The notes beneath the pieces were generated by a model. The model made no database searches. It had not been told where the DNA came from and worked only from the letters and a program-made list of their open reading frames with translations. 64,000 nt of DNA from Erythrobacter dokdonensis DSW-74 (GTDB lineage: Bacteria > Pseudomonadota > Alphaproteobacteria > Sphingomonadales > Sphingomonadaceae). Position 1 is the first letter of the stretch. Each line of letters begins with the position of its first letter. The position numbers were made by a program, and so were the translations under genes. The stretch is from NCBI RefSeq assembly GCF_001677335.1, contig NZ_LZYB01000008.1, forward strand, positions 181,197 through 245,196, given 5' to 3'. Shown in pieces: positions 8,226 through 18,194 of the stretch.

Positions 8226-9635
8226 TTACATGCTGTAATACATGTCGAATTCGACCGGGCACGGGGTGGTTTCGGTGCGGATCACCTCTTCCCACTTGAG
8301 TTCGCAATAAGCCTCGATCTGGTCCTTGGTGAACACGTCGCCCTTCAGCAGGAATTCGTGATCAGCGGTCAGGGCCTCGAGCGCTTCACGCAAGCTGCCG
8401 CACACGGTCGGCACTTCGGCGAGCTCGGCCGGCGGCAGATCGTAGAGGTTCTTGTCCATCGCCTCGCCCGGGTGGATCTTGTTCTCGATCCCGTCGAGAC
8501 CGGCCATCAGCAGCGCCGAATAGGCGAGGTAGGGGTTGGCCATCGCATCGGGGAAGCGGAACTCGACACGCTTGGCCTTCTCGCCCGCACCATAGGGAAT
8601 GCGGCACGAGGCCGAACGGTTGCGCGCCGAATAGGCCAGCAGCACCGGCGCTTCGAAGCCCGGCACCAGCCGCTTGTAGCTGTTGGTGGTCGGGTTGGTG
8701 AAGGCATTCAGCGCCTTGGCATGCTTGATGACGCCGCCGATGTAGTACAGGCACATTTCCGACAAGCCGGCATATTCATTGCCCGCGAACATCGGCTTGC
8801 CGTCCTTCCAGATCGACATGTGGGTGTGCATGCCAGAGCCGTTATCGGCCTTGATCGGCTTGGGCATGAAGGTCGCGGTCTTGCCATAGGCATGGGCGAC
8901 CTGGTGCACAACATACTTGTAGATCTGCATCCGGTCGGCGGTCTGCACCAGGGTGCCGAAGGTGAGGCCCAGTTCGTGCTGGGCAGCGGCGACTTCGTGG
9001 TGGTGCTTGTCGCAGGGCAGGCCCATTTCGAGCATGGTGGTGACCATCTCGCCGCGGATGTCCACCGCGCTGTCGACCGGCGCGACCGGGAAGTAACCGC
9101 CCTTCGCGCGCGGGCGGTGGGCCATGTTGCCGTTGTCATATTCCTTGCCGGTGTTGGTCGGCAGCTCGATATCGTCGATCGCAAAGCCCGAGCCGGCATA
9201 GCCATCCTCGAAACGAACGTCGTCGAACATGAAGAACTCGGCTTCCGGCCCGACATATACCGTGTCGCCGATGCCGGTCGACTTGAGATAGGCCTCGGCG
9301 CGCTTGGCGGTGGTGCGCGGATCGCGGGCGTACCAGTCGCCGGTCGAAGGCTCGACGATGTCGCAGTTGATGATCATCATCGGCGAGGCGCTGAACGGGT
9401 CGATCCAGGTCTCCGACAGGTCGGGCTTGAGGATCATGTCGCTCTCGTTGATCACCTTCCAGCCGGCAATCGAGGACCCGTCGAACATCAAGCCGTCTTC
9501 CAGCTCGTCCTCGCCCATGACGCTCGCGACCATGGTGAGGTGCTGCCACTTGCCCTTGGGGTCGGTGAAGCGCAGGTCCACCCACTCGATTTCCTCGTCC
9601 TTGATCTGCTTGAGGACGTCTTTCGCTTTCGACAT
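8226..9635 (-). CDS. glnA: Glutamine synthetase type I
   Basis: 469 residues, the usual length for bacterial GS-I. It makes glutamine from glutamate, ammonia and ATP in the cytosol as a dodecamer. Visible signatures are FDGSSIAGW near residue 52, the metal-site stretch PEAEFF, the ATP-site region [23 protein letters not shown], and the adenylylation-site segment NLYDLPPAE near 397. That Tyr implies control by GlnE adenylyltransferase. It lies 79 bp downstream of glnB on the same strand, so both probably share the sigma-54 promoter upstream of glnB. Confidence 0.98.
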   Translation of the reverse strand: MSKAKDVLKQIKDEEIEWVDLRFTDPKGKWQHLTMVASVMGEDELEDGLMFDGSSIAGWKVINESDMILKPDLSETWIDPFSASPMMIINCDIVEPSTGDWYARDPRTTAKRAEAYLKSTGIGDTVYVGPEAEFFMFDDVRFEDGYAGSGFAIDDIELPTNTGKEYDNGNMAHRPRAKGGYFPVAPVDSAVDIRGEMVTTMLEMGLPCDKHHHEVAAAQHELGLTFGTLVQTADRMQIYKYVVHQVAHAYGKTATFMPKPIKADNGSGMHTHMSIWKDGKPMFAGNEYAGLSEMCLYYIGGVIKHAKALNAFTNPTTNSYKRLVPGFEAPVLLAYSARNRSASCRIPYGAGEKAKRVEFRFPDAMANPYLAYSALLMAGLDGIENKIHPGEAMDKNLYDLPPAELAEVPTVCGSLREALEALTADHEFLLKGDVFTKDQIEAYCELKWEEVIRTETTPCPVEFDMYYSM

Positions 9636-9714
9636 TGGTATTTTGCCTCCGAGTTATGACTTGGCCGGCCCGCCCCAGCTCACTCAATTTGGGGCAGGCA
9701 GGAGAGAGTGGTAA

Positions 9715-10179
<465 letters not shown>

Positions 10180-10205
10180 TCAAGCCAGCGGGTAGCAAGA
10201 TTATG

Positions 10206-10226
10206 GTGCACTGCGCAATGGTGCAC
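10206..10226. promoter_or_regulatory. Candidate NtrC enhancer sites
   Basis: Two GTGCAC dyads, 10206-10211 and 10221-10226, occur as ATGGTGCAC direct repeats 15 bp apart, about 100 bp upstream of the sigma-54 promoter. NtrC half-sites are TGCAC/GTGCA. The outer half-site spacing here is two bases longer than the classic 17-bp site, so the assignment is likely but not certain. Confidence 0.5.
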
Positions 10227-10283
10227 AGCGAGTGGACGGGCATTGCCTATATTTTAGGCAGAAGGTGCCGCCCGGAACCGCAT

Positions 10284-11225
10284 TCACAACCGCAGGCCGG
10301 TGGTTTCGGGCAGGCCGCACATGATGTTGAGATTCTGGATCGCCGCACCGGACGCGCCCTTGCCGAGGTTGTCGAGGTGGGCGACGAGGCGCGCCTGGGT
10401 GCCGTCTGAGTTCGCGTAGACATGAAGTGTCATGCCGTCACCACCTTCGACATCCTGCCGCAGGATCATTTCACTGTAGCGGGTTTCGACCACGACAACG
10501 CTTTTGCTGCCTTGGTAGAACGCCGTCAGATGATCGGCGAGTTGCTCTGGCCGACCCGCGCCGGGCATCGCTTCAAGCGGCAGGGGCACATCGACCAACA
10601 TTCCGCGAAAGGTCGGCACCACCGCGGGGGAAAACACCGGCGCGTAAGTGAGGCCGGCATAGGCCTGCATTTCGGGCAAGTGCTTGTGGCCGAGTTGCAG
10701 GCCGTATGCGCGAAAAGCGATACCGGGATGGCCTTCGAGGTTCTCGAATTGCTCAAACCGCTCGATCAGCGCATTGCCGCCGCCCGAATAGCCGCTCACC
10801 GCGTTGACGGTATAGGGCCAGTCGGCGGGCAACAGTCCATCCTGAACCAGCGGAGCAACCAGCGCGAGGAAGCCGGTGGGGTAGCACCCCGGATTGCTCA
10901 CGAACCGCGCGTTTGCGACTTTGTCATGCCCGACCAGCTCGGGAAAACCATAGGTCCAGCCCTCGGCCACACGGTGCGCGCTGGAGGCGTCTATAATGCG
11001 GGTGTCCGAACCCTCGGCCAGCTTCACGGCCTCTTTCGCGGCGTCGTCCGGCAGGCACAGGATCGCGATATCGGCAGCGTGGAGCGCGTCGCGGCGGGCG
11101 CCTTCGTCTTTGCGCCGGGCATCGTCCAGCACGATCAGATCGAATTCGCTACGCCCTTGCAAACGTTCGCGGATTTCAAGACCCGTGGTGCCCGCGGCCC
11201 CGTCGATGAACAGGCGGATCGCCAA
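10284..11225 (-). CDS. argC: N-acetyl-gamma-glutamyl-phosphate reductase (type 2)
   Basis: 313 residues, the shorter type 2 length. It performs the NADPH-dependent reduction of N-acetylglutamyl phosphate to the semialdehyde in arginine synthesis. The nucleotide-binding start GAAGTTGLEIRERL and the catalytic Cys114 in SNPGCYPTGF are present, followed by the domain with SGYSGGG. It starts 5 bp after the SH3-only gene and is the last gene of a minus-strand run led by the M17 aminopeptidase. Confidence 0.95.
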   Translation of the reverse strand: MAIRLFIDGAAGTTGLEIRERLQGRSEFDLIVLDDARRKDEGARRDALHAADIAILCLPDDAAKEAVKLAEGSDTRIIDASSAHRVAEGWTYGFPELVGHDKVANARFVSNPGCYPTGFLALVAPLVQDGLLPADWPYTVNAVSGYSGGGNALIERFEQFENLEGHPGIAFRAYGLQLGHKHLPEMQAYAGLTYAPVFSPAVVPTFRGMLVDVPLPLEAMPGAGRPEQLADHLTAFYQGSKSVVVVETRYSEMILRQDVEGGDGMTLHVYANSDGTQARLVAHLDNLGKGASGAAIQNLNIMCGLPETTGLRL

Positions 11226-11230
11226 GGCGT

Positions 11231-11593
11231 TCAGCCCTCGGCAGGGGCGAGTTCACTCGCCCGGCACCATCCCGAAGGGCCTTGCGGGCCAGGGCAACCC
11301 CACACCCATTCGCCCGCGACATCGAGCAGCTCGAAACGGCTGCCGGGCGCCAGCGTGGTGAAGGATTCGCTGTCGTCGCGCGGGGCGAGCCGCAAGGCAG
11401 CGCCCGCTTCCCCCACCGACCGCTGATGCGGGATGACGTAATGGGCGGCGAGATGGCTCCCGGCGAGCGCAATATGCGCCAGATCACCGCGCAGCGGCAG
11501 GGTGCCGGGCGCGGGCTTTTCGACCGGCCCTTTCAGACCCAGCACGCCTTGGGGCACTGCATATTCCGTCGTGTCGCGTGTGGCGCCGCTCAT
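11231..11593 (-). CDS. SH3-domain protein resembling the N-terminus of NlpC/P60 peptidases
   Basis: About 120 residues from the ATG at 11593. It reads like the bacterial SH3 half of an NlpC/P60 cell-wall peptidase (GDLAHIALAG, then YVIPHQRSV, and a closing strand with GEWVWG). The peptidase half is absent: no Cys-His catalytic domain follows, and argC begins 5 bp after the stop. In related bacteria a complete NlpC/P60 gene often sits next to this leucyl aminopeptidase (family knowledge). It may be a remnant left after loss of the catalytic domain, or a genuine single-domain binder. Confidence 0.6.
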   Translation of the reverse strand: MSGATRDTTEYAVPQGVLGLKGPVEKPAPGTLPLRGDLAHIALAGSHLAAHYVIPHQRSVGEAGAALRLAPRDDSESFTTLAPGSRFELLDVAGEWVWGCPGPQGPSGWCRASELAPAEG

Positions 11594-11683
11594 CTGCGTT
11601 CCGTCAACTCTCGTGGCCCGCCCGTGCTCTCCCCTGCACCGGCGTGGCAGGCCCGTTAGCGGCAAGCGGCCTGCGGGGCAAGC

Positions 11684-13069
<1,386 letters not shown>

Positions 13070-13132
13070 GCCTGTTCCATAATCGCAGCCGGACGATTGT
13101 CACCAGCAGATTCGCTGAAGGGGAGGGGAGAG

Positions 13133-13999
13133 ATGATGCACGGCGCAATGTTCCACATGAAACACCCGCAAGGGCAGGTCTGGCAGGGGTCGAGCGGGGG
13201 TCTGGCGCGCGCTGGCGCGGGTCTGGCGCTGGCTATCGGCCTGCTTGGCGCGGGCTGCTCATCGCCCGAAGACATGGCCGGGGCAACCGCCTCTGCCGAA
13301 GCGGCGGCAAGCACCGGCTCCGAGGCCGTGGCCTTCGCCGACAATGCCGAAAAGGACGGTGGCAAGCGCGAATTCGCCTATGCGTGGCCTGCAGAAGTCT
13401 CCGCCATTCCCGCACTGGCCGAAAGCCTCGCCGCCGAGCGCGACACGGCATTGGCCGGTCAGAAATCCGACTGGGACACGGCGCTTGCCGAATTCGCGGG
13501 CGAGGATTGTGCGGGCTGCAAGTCGCTGAGCTATTCGAAGGAATGGCAAGTGGTCGCCGACCTGCCGCGCTACCTTTCGCTCTCGGCCGATATCTATCTC
13601 TACACCGGCGGCGCGCATGGCAATTCGGATTTCGAGGGGCTGGTGTGGGACCGGGAGGCCGGCGCGGCGATCGCGCCCGAGGCCATGTTCACCTCCCAAG
13701 CGGCGCTTCAGGACGCGCTGGGCGAGGCGTGGTGCTATGCGCTCAAGATCGAGAAAAAGACGCGGCTGGGTGCGGACTTCAGCGATGACGGGTTTTTCCC
13801 CTGTCCGCCGGTCAGCGATCTCACGCTGCTGGCAGGCTCGGCAGGCAAGGCGGCTTTCGACCGCATCGGGCTGATCGCCGCGCCCTATGTCGCGGGCTCC
13901 TATGCCGAGGGGCCGTATGAAGTGACCCTTCCGGTTACGCAGGCCGTGCTCGATGCGGTCAAACCCGAATACAAGGCGGCATTCGCGCCGGGGAAGTAG
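13133..13999 (+). CDS. Lipoprotein with DUF4163/DUF3298 (RsiV-like) domains
   Basis: About 288 residues. A GGGAGG site lies 6 nt before the ATG at 13133, and a second ATG follows at once. A lipobox (LLGAGC, Cys near 42) predicts a lipid anchor. The body matches the DUF4163 and DUF3298 pair seen in PdaC and RsiV: SLSYSKEWQVVADLP, LYTGGAHGNSDF, then FDRIGLIAAPYVAGSYAEG. RsiV binds lysozyme, but that role is not implied here. The pre-signal region is unusually long because the first codons contain a parS-like sequence (13149-13164), so the true start could be the ATG at 13157. Confidence 0.75.
   Translation: MMHGAMFHMKHPQGQVWQGSSGGLARAGAGLALAIGLLGAGCSSPEDMAGATASAEAAASTGSEAVAFADNAEKDGGKREFAYAWPAEVSAIPALAESLAAERDTALAGQKSDWDTALAEFAGEDCAGCKSLSYSKEWQVVADLPRYLSLSADIYLYTGGAHGNSDFEGLVWDREAGAAIAPEAMFTSQAALQDALGEAWCYALKIEKKTRLGADFSDDGFFPCPPVSDLTLLAGSAGKAAFDRIGLIAAPYVAGSYAEGPYEVTLPVTQAVLDAVKPEYKAAFAPGK
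13149..13164. other. parS-like site
   Basis: TGTTCCACATGAAACA differs by one base (A for G in the centre) from TGTTCCACGTGAAACA, the parS form used by many alphaproteobacteria and bound by ParB. It lies in the extreme 5' end of the lipoprotein gene. No parA or parB is in the window, so it would be a remote or degenerate site. Confidence 0.45.
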
Positions 14000-14032
14000 C
14001 AATTCACGCAGCGGGTCGCTATGTGGACGGCC

Positions 14033-14860
14033 ATGCACGAATATCAACTCGTTGACGGCGATGAGACCGTCTACCGCGACGGCACGATCAAGCTGCACAC
14101 GCCCGAAGGCTTCGAAGGGATGCGCAAGGCCGGGAGGCTGGCCGCCGAGATCCTCGATGCCTGCGCCGATCTGGTGCGCCCGGGGGTGACCACGGGCGCG
14201 CTCGACGATGCGATCCGGGGGATGATGCTGGATGCGGGCGCGATTCCCGCGACGCTGGGCTATCGCGGCTATGCGCATTCCTCGTGCATTTCGATCAACC
14301 ATGTGATCTGTCACGGCATTCCGGGTGACAAGGTGTTGAAAGATGGCGACATTCTCAACATCGACGTGACGCCATTGGTCGACGGCTGGCACGGCGACAC
14401 CAGCCGCATGTTCTACGCGGGCGAGCCGCCCTTGAAGGCGAAGAAGCTGGTCGAAGTGACCTATGAATGCCTGATGCTCGGCATCGCAGCGGCACAGCCC
14501 GGCGCGCGGCTGGGCGATATCGGCGCGGCGATCGAGGCGCATGCAGCGCAGTTCCGTTATGGCGTGGTGCGCGAGTTCTGCGGCCATGGCCTCGGCCGGT
14601 TGTTCCACGACGCGCCCGAGGTGGTCCACGCCGCCCGCTCGGGGACGGGGCCGGAATTGAAGCCGGGCATGTTCTTCACCATCGAACCGATGATCAATGC
14701 GGGCAAGCCGTGGGCGAAAGTGCTCGGCGATGGCTGGACCGCGGTGACGCGCGACAAGAGCCTGTCGGCGCAGTTCGAGCATTCGATCGCGATCACGGAA
14801 ACGGGCAACGAGATCTTCACCAAGAGCCCGACGGGGCGGGACTGCCCGCCTTATTTCTAG
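14033..14860 (+). CDS. map: Methionine aminopeptidase type I
   Basis: About 275 residues from the ATG at 14033; an ATG at 14021 would add four residues. It removes the initiator Met from new proteins. The five metal ligands of the pita-bread fold are in sight: Asp in NIDVTPLVDGW, Asp in GDTSRMF, His in GHGLGRLFHDAPEV, Glu in FTIEPM and Glu in QFEHSIAIT. The substrate-site His is in HVICHGIPG. It follows the lipoprotein gene by about 30 bp and may be cotranscribed. A palindrome after the stop may end the transcript. Confidence 0.96.
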   Translation: MHEYQLVDGDETVYRDGTIKLHTPEGFEGMRKAGRLAAEILDACADLVRPGVTTGALDDAIRGMMLDAGAIPATLGYRGYAHSSCISINHVICHGIPGDKVLKDGDILNIDVTPLVDGWHGDTSRMFYAGEPPLKAKKLVEVTYECLMLGIAAAQPGARLGDIGAAIEAHAAQFRYGVVREFCGHGLGRLFHDAPEVVHAARSGTGPELKPGMFFTIEPMINAGKPWAKVLGDGWTAVTRDKSLSAQFEHSIAITETGNEIFTKSPTGRDCPPYF

Positions 14861-14883
14861 TCCAGCCCTTTGATTTAACGCCT

Positions 14884-14902
14884 CCCCGGGCTTGACCCGG
14901 GG
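14884..14902. repeat. Palindromic repeat, copy 1 (left of the GIY-YIG gene)
   Basis: A perfect 7-bp stem, CCCCGGG/CCCGGGG, encloses the loop CTTGA. It lies between map and the GIY-YIG gene. It matches copy 2 at 15241-15259 in inverted orientation, with conserved flanking bases (CT before, CCC after one position). It could act as a terminator for map or as the end of a small mobile unit. Confidence 0.8.
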
Positions 14903-14927
14903 TCCCGCTTTCCTGTTTCCTGAGATC

Positions 14928-15230
14928 ATGGATCGCGAACAACAGGGCGGCTGGGTCTACATCATGGCCGACCGTTATCGCTGGACGATCTATGTCGGAT
15001 CGACCGCTGATCTGGCTTTTCGCATCACCCAGCATCGCGACGGACAAGGCTCGAAGTTCTGCGCCGAATATGGCCTGACCCGGTTGGTCTGGATGGAGCT
15101 TTTACCGACCATGCAGGAAGCAATGGATCAGGAGAAGCGCATCAAGCGCTGGCGGCGTGAGTGGAAGTTTGCGCTGGTCGAGAAGGGTAATCCGGATTGG
15201 CGTGATCTCTTCGACGATGTCCTGAAGTGA
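14928..15230 (+). CDS. Small GIY-YIG nuclease-fold protein
   Basis: About 100 residues, the normal size for the stand-alone UPF0213-like GIY-YIG family. The GIY and YIG elements appear as WVYIM and TIYVGSTADL, followed by the catalytic-type Arg in RITQHR and the metal-binding Glu in DQEKRIKRWRR. Members are predicted endonucleases of mostly unknown biological role. The gene is framed closely by two inverted copies of the same palindrome (14884-14902 and 15241-15259), which suggests it and the repeats form one unit. Confidence 0.9.
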   Translation: MDREQQGGWVYIMADRYRWTIYVGSTADLAFRITQHRDGQGSKFCAEYGLTRLVWMELLPTMQEAMDQEKRIKRWRREWKFALVEKGNPDWRDLFDDVLK

Positions 15231-15240
15231 AGAAGCGGGG

Positions 15241-15259
15241 CCCCGGCTCAAGGCCGGGG
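15241..15259. repeat. Palindromic repeat, copy 2 (right of the GIY-YIG gene)
   Basis: CCCCGGC/GCCGGGG encloses TCAAG; read on the minus strand the loop is CTTGA, as in copy 1. The innermost stem pair is swapped relative to copy 1 (G-C against C-G), a compensatory change that keeps the hairpin. It lies 10 bp after the GIY-YIG stop and 11 bp from the stop of the convergent gene, so it may also serve as a terminator. Confidence 0.8.
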
Positions 15260-15270
15260 AGACGGTTGGG

Positions 15271-15933
15271 TCAGAGGAAAAGCACCGCCAGCACCGCGCT
15301 CATCACCACCACCAGACCGACCGAAAAGCCCAGCATCGCCAGCACCGGCCGCGTCACCCGCCCATGCAGCACCCAATCATAGCCGCAGGCGATCAGGATC
15401 GTGATCGGCGGCTGCACGCCAATCGCGACCGGATCGGGCAGGCCCAGCACCTGCACCACGCGGGCATAGGCGGGCGTCATCAGCGCCAGCGTTGCGATCA
15501 GCATCGCCTGCCGGTGCGCGGCAATGTCGCGTTGCCTCGCATAGCGAATGGCGAGGATATATAGCGGAATGAAGGTCGCAAAGGCAGCGAGGTTCACCAC
15601 CGTCACCTCGGGGCGGCCCAGTTCCTCGCTGATCCGCCACGAAATCACCCCGCCGCTCACCAGCATCGCCGCCACCAGCGCCAGCGAGGCGCGGCCAAAA
15701 GCCCGGTGCACGGCCAGCCTGAAGCGCGCGGCGGCGAAGGCCTGGGTGACCAGTAGCGCGAGCCAGCCGACCATGCTGCCTGCATGGAACACCACGATCG
15801 GCGTATAGCGCGCCTGCACTTCGGGGTGGACAACGGCTTTCAGCCCGAAGGCCAGCAGCGTGAAGCCCAGCAGCCCCAGCGCGATATTGCCCATCAGTTC
15901 ATTGGCGCGGACGTGACTTTCTGGCGCTCTCAC
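15271..15933 (-). CDS. Multi-pass membrane protein of unknown function
   Basis: About 220 residues with six or seven hydrophobic segments. The GTG start at 15933 overlaps the ccmB stop; an ATG at 15894 is a possible shorter start. Histidines occur at segment edges (IVVFHAGSM, AVHRAFGR, AAHRQAM), a pattern seen in haem-binding or DUF2306-like membrane proteins, but no firm match is claimed. Coupling to ccmB suggests a role near cytochrome c maturation or simply a shared transcript. Confidence 0.65.
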   Translation of the reverse strand: MRAPESHVRANELMGNIALGLLGFTLLAFGLKAVVHPEVQARYTPIVVFHAGSMVGWLALLVTQAFAAARFRLAVHRAFGRASLALVAAMLVSGGVISWRISEELGRPEVTVVNLAAFATFIPLYILAIRYARQRDIAAHRQAMLIATLALMTPAYARVVQVLGLPDPVAIGVQPPITILIACGYDWVLHGRVTRPVLAMLGFSVGLVVVMSAVLAVLFL

Positions 15934-16583
15934 TAGTTCTCCCTTGCCGCCCGGATCGCGGCGCCCGCCGCAAACGGAGCGAGGGCCACCAGCGCGAGGC
16001 TTATGGCTGCAACGAAGCCGAGGCTCACTTGATCCTGACGCGCCAGCGCACCGGCACCGAAAATCAGGATCGGCAGCGCCAGCGGGATCAGCAGCAGGCC
16101 CGAAAGCGCCGCGCCTGCGCGCAAGCTGGCGGTGAGCGCGGCGATCATCAACCCGATCGCGGCAAGGCCCGGCGTGCCTGCCAGCAGCCCCAGGAGGAGG
16201 ATCTGGAACGTCTCACCCTCGATCTTGAGCAGCGCGGCCGCCGGGAAGGTCGCCAGCACCAGCGGCGGGCCGAAGCTCAGCCAGTGGGCGGCGAGGCGGA
16301 CAGCCATCATTGCCTCCTCGGCCATGCCGCGCAGTCTGAGCTGATCGAAGAAGCCGAGGTCAATGTCGCGCGCCACCAGCTTTTCGAGCGGCAGGATCGC
16401 CGCCAGCAGCGCCGCGATCCACACCACGCCCCCGCCGGTTTTCGCCATCAGGTTGGCATCCGGCCCGACCGCGAAGGGGAACAGCATCGCGACGGCGACG
16501 AAGAACACGACAGGCAGCGCCGCGCCGCTGCCGGTGAAGGGGAAGAATTGCGCCAGATCGCGGCGGAGCAGGGCGAATATCAT
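15933..16583 (-). CDS. ccmB: Haem exporter membrane subunit CcmB
   Basis: 216 residues with six membrane segments. The conserved N-terminus (FALLRRDLA), LPLEKLVARDIDLGFFDQL and the GTPGLAAIGLMIAALT region identify CcmB. With CcmA it forms the ABC module that releases holo-CcmE during cytochrome c maturation. The start overlaps the ccmA end by 4 bp. ccmC, ccmE and the rest are not in the window. Confidence 0.93.
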   Translation of the reverse strand: MIFALLRRDLAQFFPFTGSGAALPVVFFVAVAMLFPFAVGPDANLMAKTGGGVVWIAALLAAILPLEKLVARDIDLGFFDQLRLRGMAEEAMMAVRLAAHWLSFGPPLVLATFPAAALLKIEGETFQILLLGLLAGTPGLAAIGLMIAALTASLRAGAALSGLLLIPLALPILIFGAGALARQDQVSLGFVAAISLALVALAPFAAGAAIRAAREN

Positions 16584-17206
16584 GCGTCCTCGTCCTGTTC
16601 GGCCAGATCTTCGAGGGCAGGCGCGAAGTCCTCGATCGCGAAACTGGTCATCCCCGGCAGGTCGAGCGGCTGGTGCGAGGCGATCAGCGCAATCCCGCCG
16701 TCAGCGCAGTGCTCGCGCACGAGCTCCATCACCAGACCTTGCGAGTCGGTGTCGAGTCCCGACAGCGGCTCGTCAAGCAGCCACACGCCCGCACCCTGGC
16801 CCAGCACCCGCGCCAGTGCCGCGCGCTTTTTCTGTCCGGTGGAGAGATAGCGCACCGGCACCTCGGCCAGCGCGTCGAGCCTGAGGCGCGCTATCATCGT
16901 CCCCGTGTCGGGCGCGGTGTCGAGCCCAAACCAGAAGGCCAGCGCACGGCCCAGCGGCAGATCGGGATCGAGCCCCGTGCGCTCATCGAGCAGCGCCAGC
17001 GCGCCCTCGCGCATGACCGCGCCCGCATAGGGCGTTGTCAGTCCGGCAAGCGCGCGGATCAGCGTTGTCTTGCCCGCGCCGTTCGCCCCCGTCACATGGC
17101 ACGCCGCACCCGCCTCCAGCCGGAACGACAGCCGCCGGAACAGCAGCCTATCCCCCCGGCGGCAGGCGAGATTGTCAGCGGCAAGGGTCGGCAGCGAGGG
17201 TTGCAT
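16580..17206 (-). CDS. ccmA: Haem exporter ATP-binding subunit CcmA
   Basis: 208 residues. It is an ABC ATPase with Walker A GANGAGKTTLIRALAGL, the signature segment YLSTGQKKRAALARVL, Walker B VWLLDEPLSGLD and the switch His in ASHQPL. It powers the CcmAB(CD) step of cytochrome c maturation on the inner face of the membrane. It is the first gene of the minus-strand ccmA-ccmB-membrane-protein operon and is divergent from the pterin dehydratase gene. Confidence 0.93.
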   Translation of the reverse strand: MQPSLPTLAADNLACRRGDRLLFRRLSFRLEAGAACHVTGANGAGKTTLIRALAGLTTPYAGAVMREGALALLDERTGLDPDLPLGRALAFWFGLDTAPDTGTMIARLRLDALAEVPVRYLSTGQKKRAALARVLGQGAGVWLLDEPLSGLDTDSQGLVMELVREHCADGGIALIASHQPLDLPGMTSFAIEDFAPALEDLAEQDEDA

Positions 17207-17270
17207 TGGCGTGCAGCGTTAGGGAAAAGGGCCTGCCCAAACAAGCGATCACGAACAAGGAGCCCCCGCC

Positions 17271-17570
17271 ATGGCCGTCCCCGAACTCGACGCGCAGGAA
17301 ACCGAACAGCTGCTCGCCGACCACCCTGATTGGAGCCTTGGGCGTGAAGGCAAGGCGATCACCCGCACCTTCCAGTTCGGGGATTTCTCCGAGGCCTGGG
17401 GCTTCATGAGCCGGGTGGCGCTGCTGGCCGAGGCGCAGGACCACCACCCCGAATGGTTCAACGTCTATGCCAAGGTCGAGGTGACGCTGACCACCCATGA
17501 TGCCGGGGAGAGCGGCGGGCTGTCGGCGCGGGATGCGAAGCTGGCCGCCAGCATCGACGCGCTGGCGTGA
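17271..17570 (+). CDS. phhB: 4a-hydroxytetrahydrobiopterin dehydratase (PCD/DCoH)
   Basis: 99 residues, the usual size. Active-site histidines are in the motif EAQDHHPEWFNVY, followed by VTLTTHDAGGLSARD-type sequence. It dehydrates the pterin carbinolamine formed by aromatic amino acid hydroxylases. Stand-alone copies in alphaproteobacteria may also act on molybdopterin or other pterins. Its TGA overlaps the GTG of the next, broken gene (GTGA). Confidence 0.93.
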   Translation: MAVPELDAQETEQLLADHPDWSLGREGKAITRTFQFGDFSEAWGFMSRVALLAEAQDHHPEWFNVYAKVEVTLTTHDAGESGGLSARDAKLAASIDALA

Positions 17571-18163
17571 TACGCCGCGCCCCTGCGATGCTGGCGCTGC
17601 TGGCCATGGCGCAAGCCGCCTCCGCGCAGGTGGTGCCGTCGCAAGCGGTCTGAGATGTCGAAGTGCGCGAGGATACCGACTGGTGGGATGCCGATCACTT
17701 CTGGGTGCGCTGGACCCACTGGCTGCCCGACCGCGCGAGCCTCGCCTTGTATATCTACACCTATGACGAGCACGACCGGTATCACTTCGTCGAGGAAGGG
17801 CCGTTCTCGCGCTGGGGCGGCAAGACCCTGCTTGTCTCGCCCAAGACCATGCGCACGCGCGGCAAGCTGTGGGCGCAACTGGCGGCGGACGAGCGAACGC
17901 TCCCGCCAGTGGAAGTGTCGCGCCGGAAAGGCTTTTACGGCATTGCCTGCTTCAAGCCGCACGAGGTGAAGGCCTTGCTCGGCGATGCCGAGGCGCTGAC
18001 GATCACGTTCTACCGCAGCGAGGACGACATCGTCGACAGCTACCTTGTGAGCCGTGCGACGATCGAAGCCGGCACGCAGCGGATGCTGCCGGCTTACCGT
18101 AGCTATGAGGCACGGAAGGCCGATCCCGAAAAGTGCGACCGGCAGATCATCTGGCAGGATTGA
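17567..18163 (+). pseudogene. Secreted-protein gene interrupted by an in-frame TGA
   Basis: From the GTG at 17567 the frame encodes a clear signal peptide (MLALLAMAQAASAQ) and eight mature residues. It then meets TGA at 17651-17653 (codon 29) and continues open in the same frame for 170 more codons to 18163. The downstream part (DTDWWDADHFWVRWTHWLP onward) has normal protein-like composition with two cysteines near its middle and end. So this is one gene with a single nonsense codon. It may be a real mutation (TGG or CGA to TGA), or a sequencing error. Restart at GTG 17663 would give a protein without export signal. The family is not recognised. Confidence 0.75.
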
Positions 18164-18194
18164 GCGAAAGCGACGCGGATGGCGGGCAGGCGGC

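Noticed and set aside
17651..17653. TGA as a selenocysteine codon
   Set aside because: No Sec-type family or insertion hairpin is evident; a simple nonsense codon explains it better.
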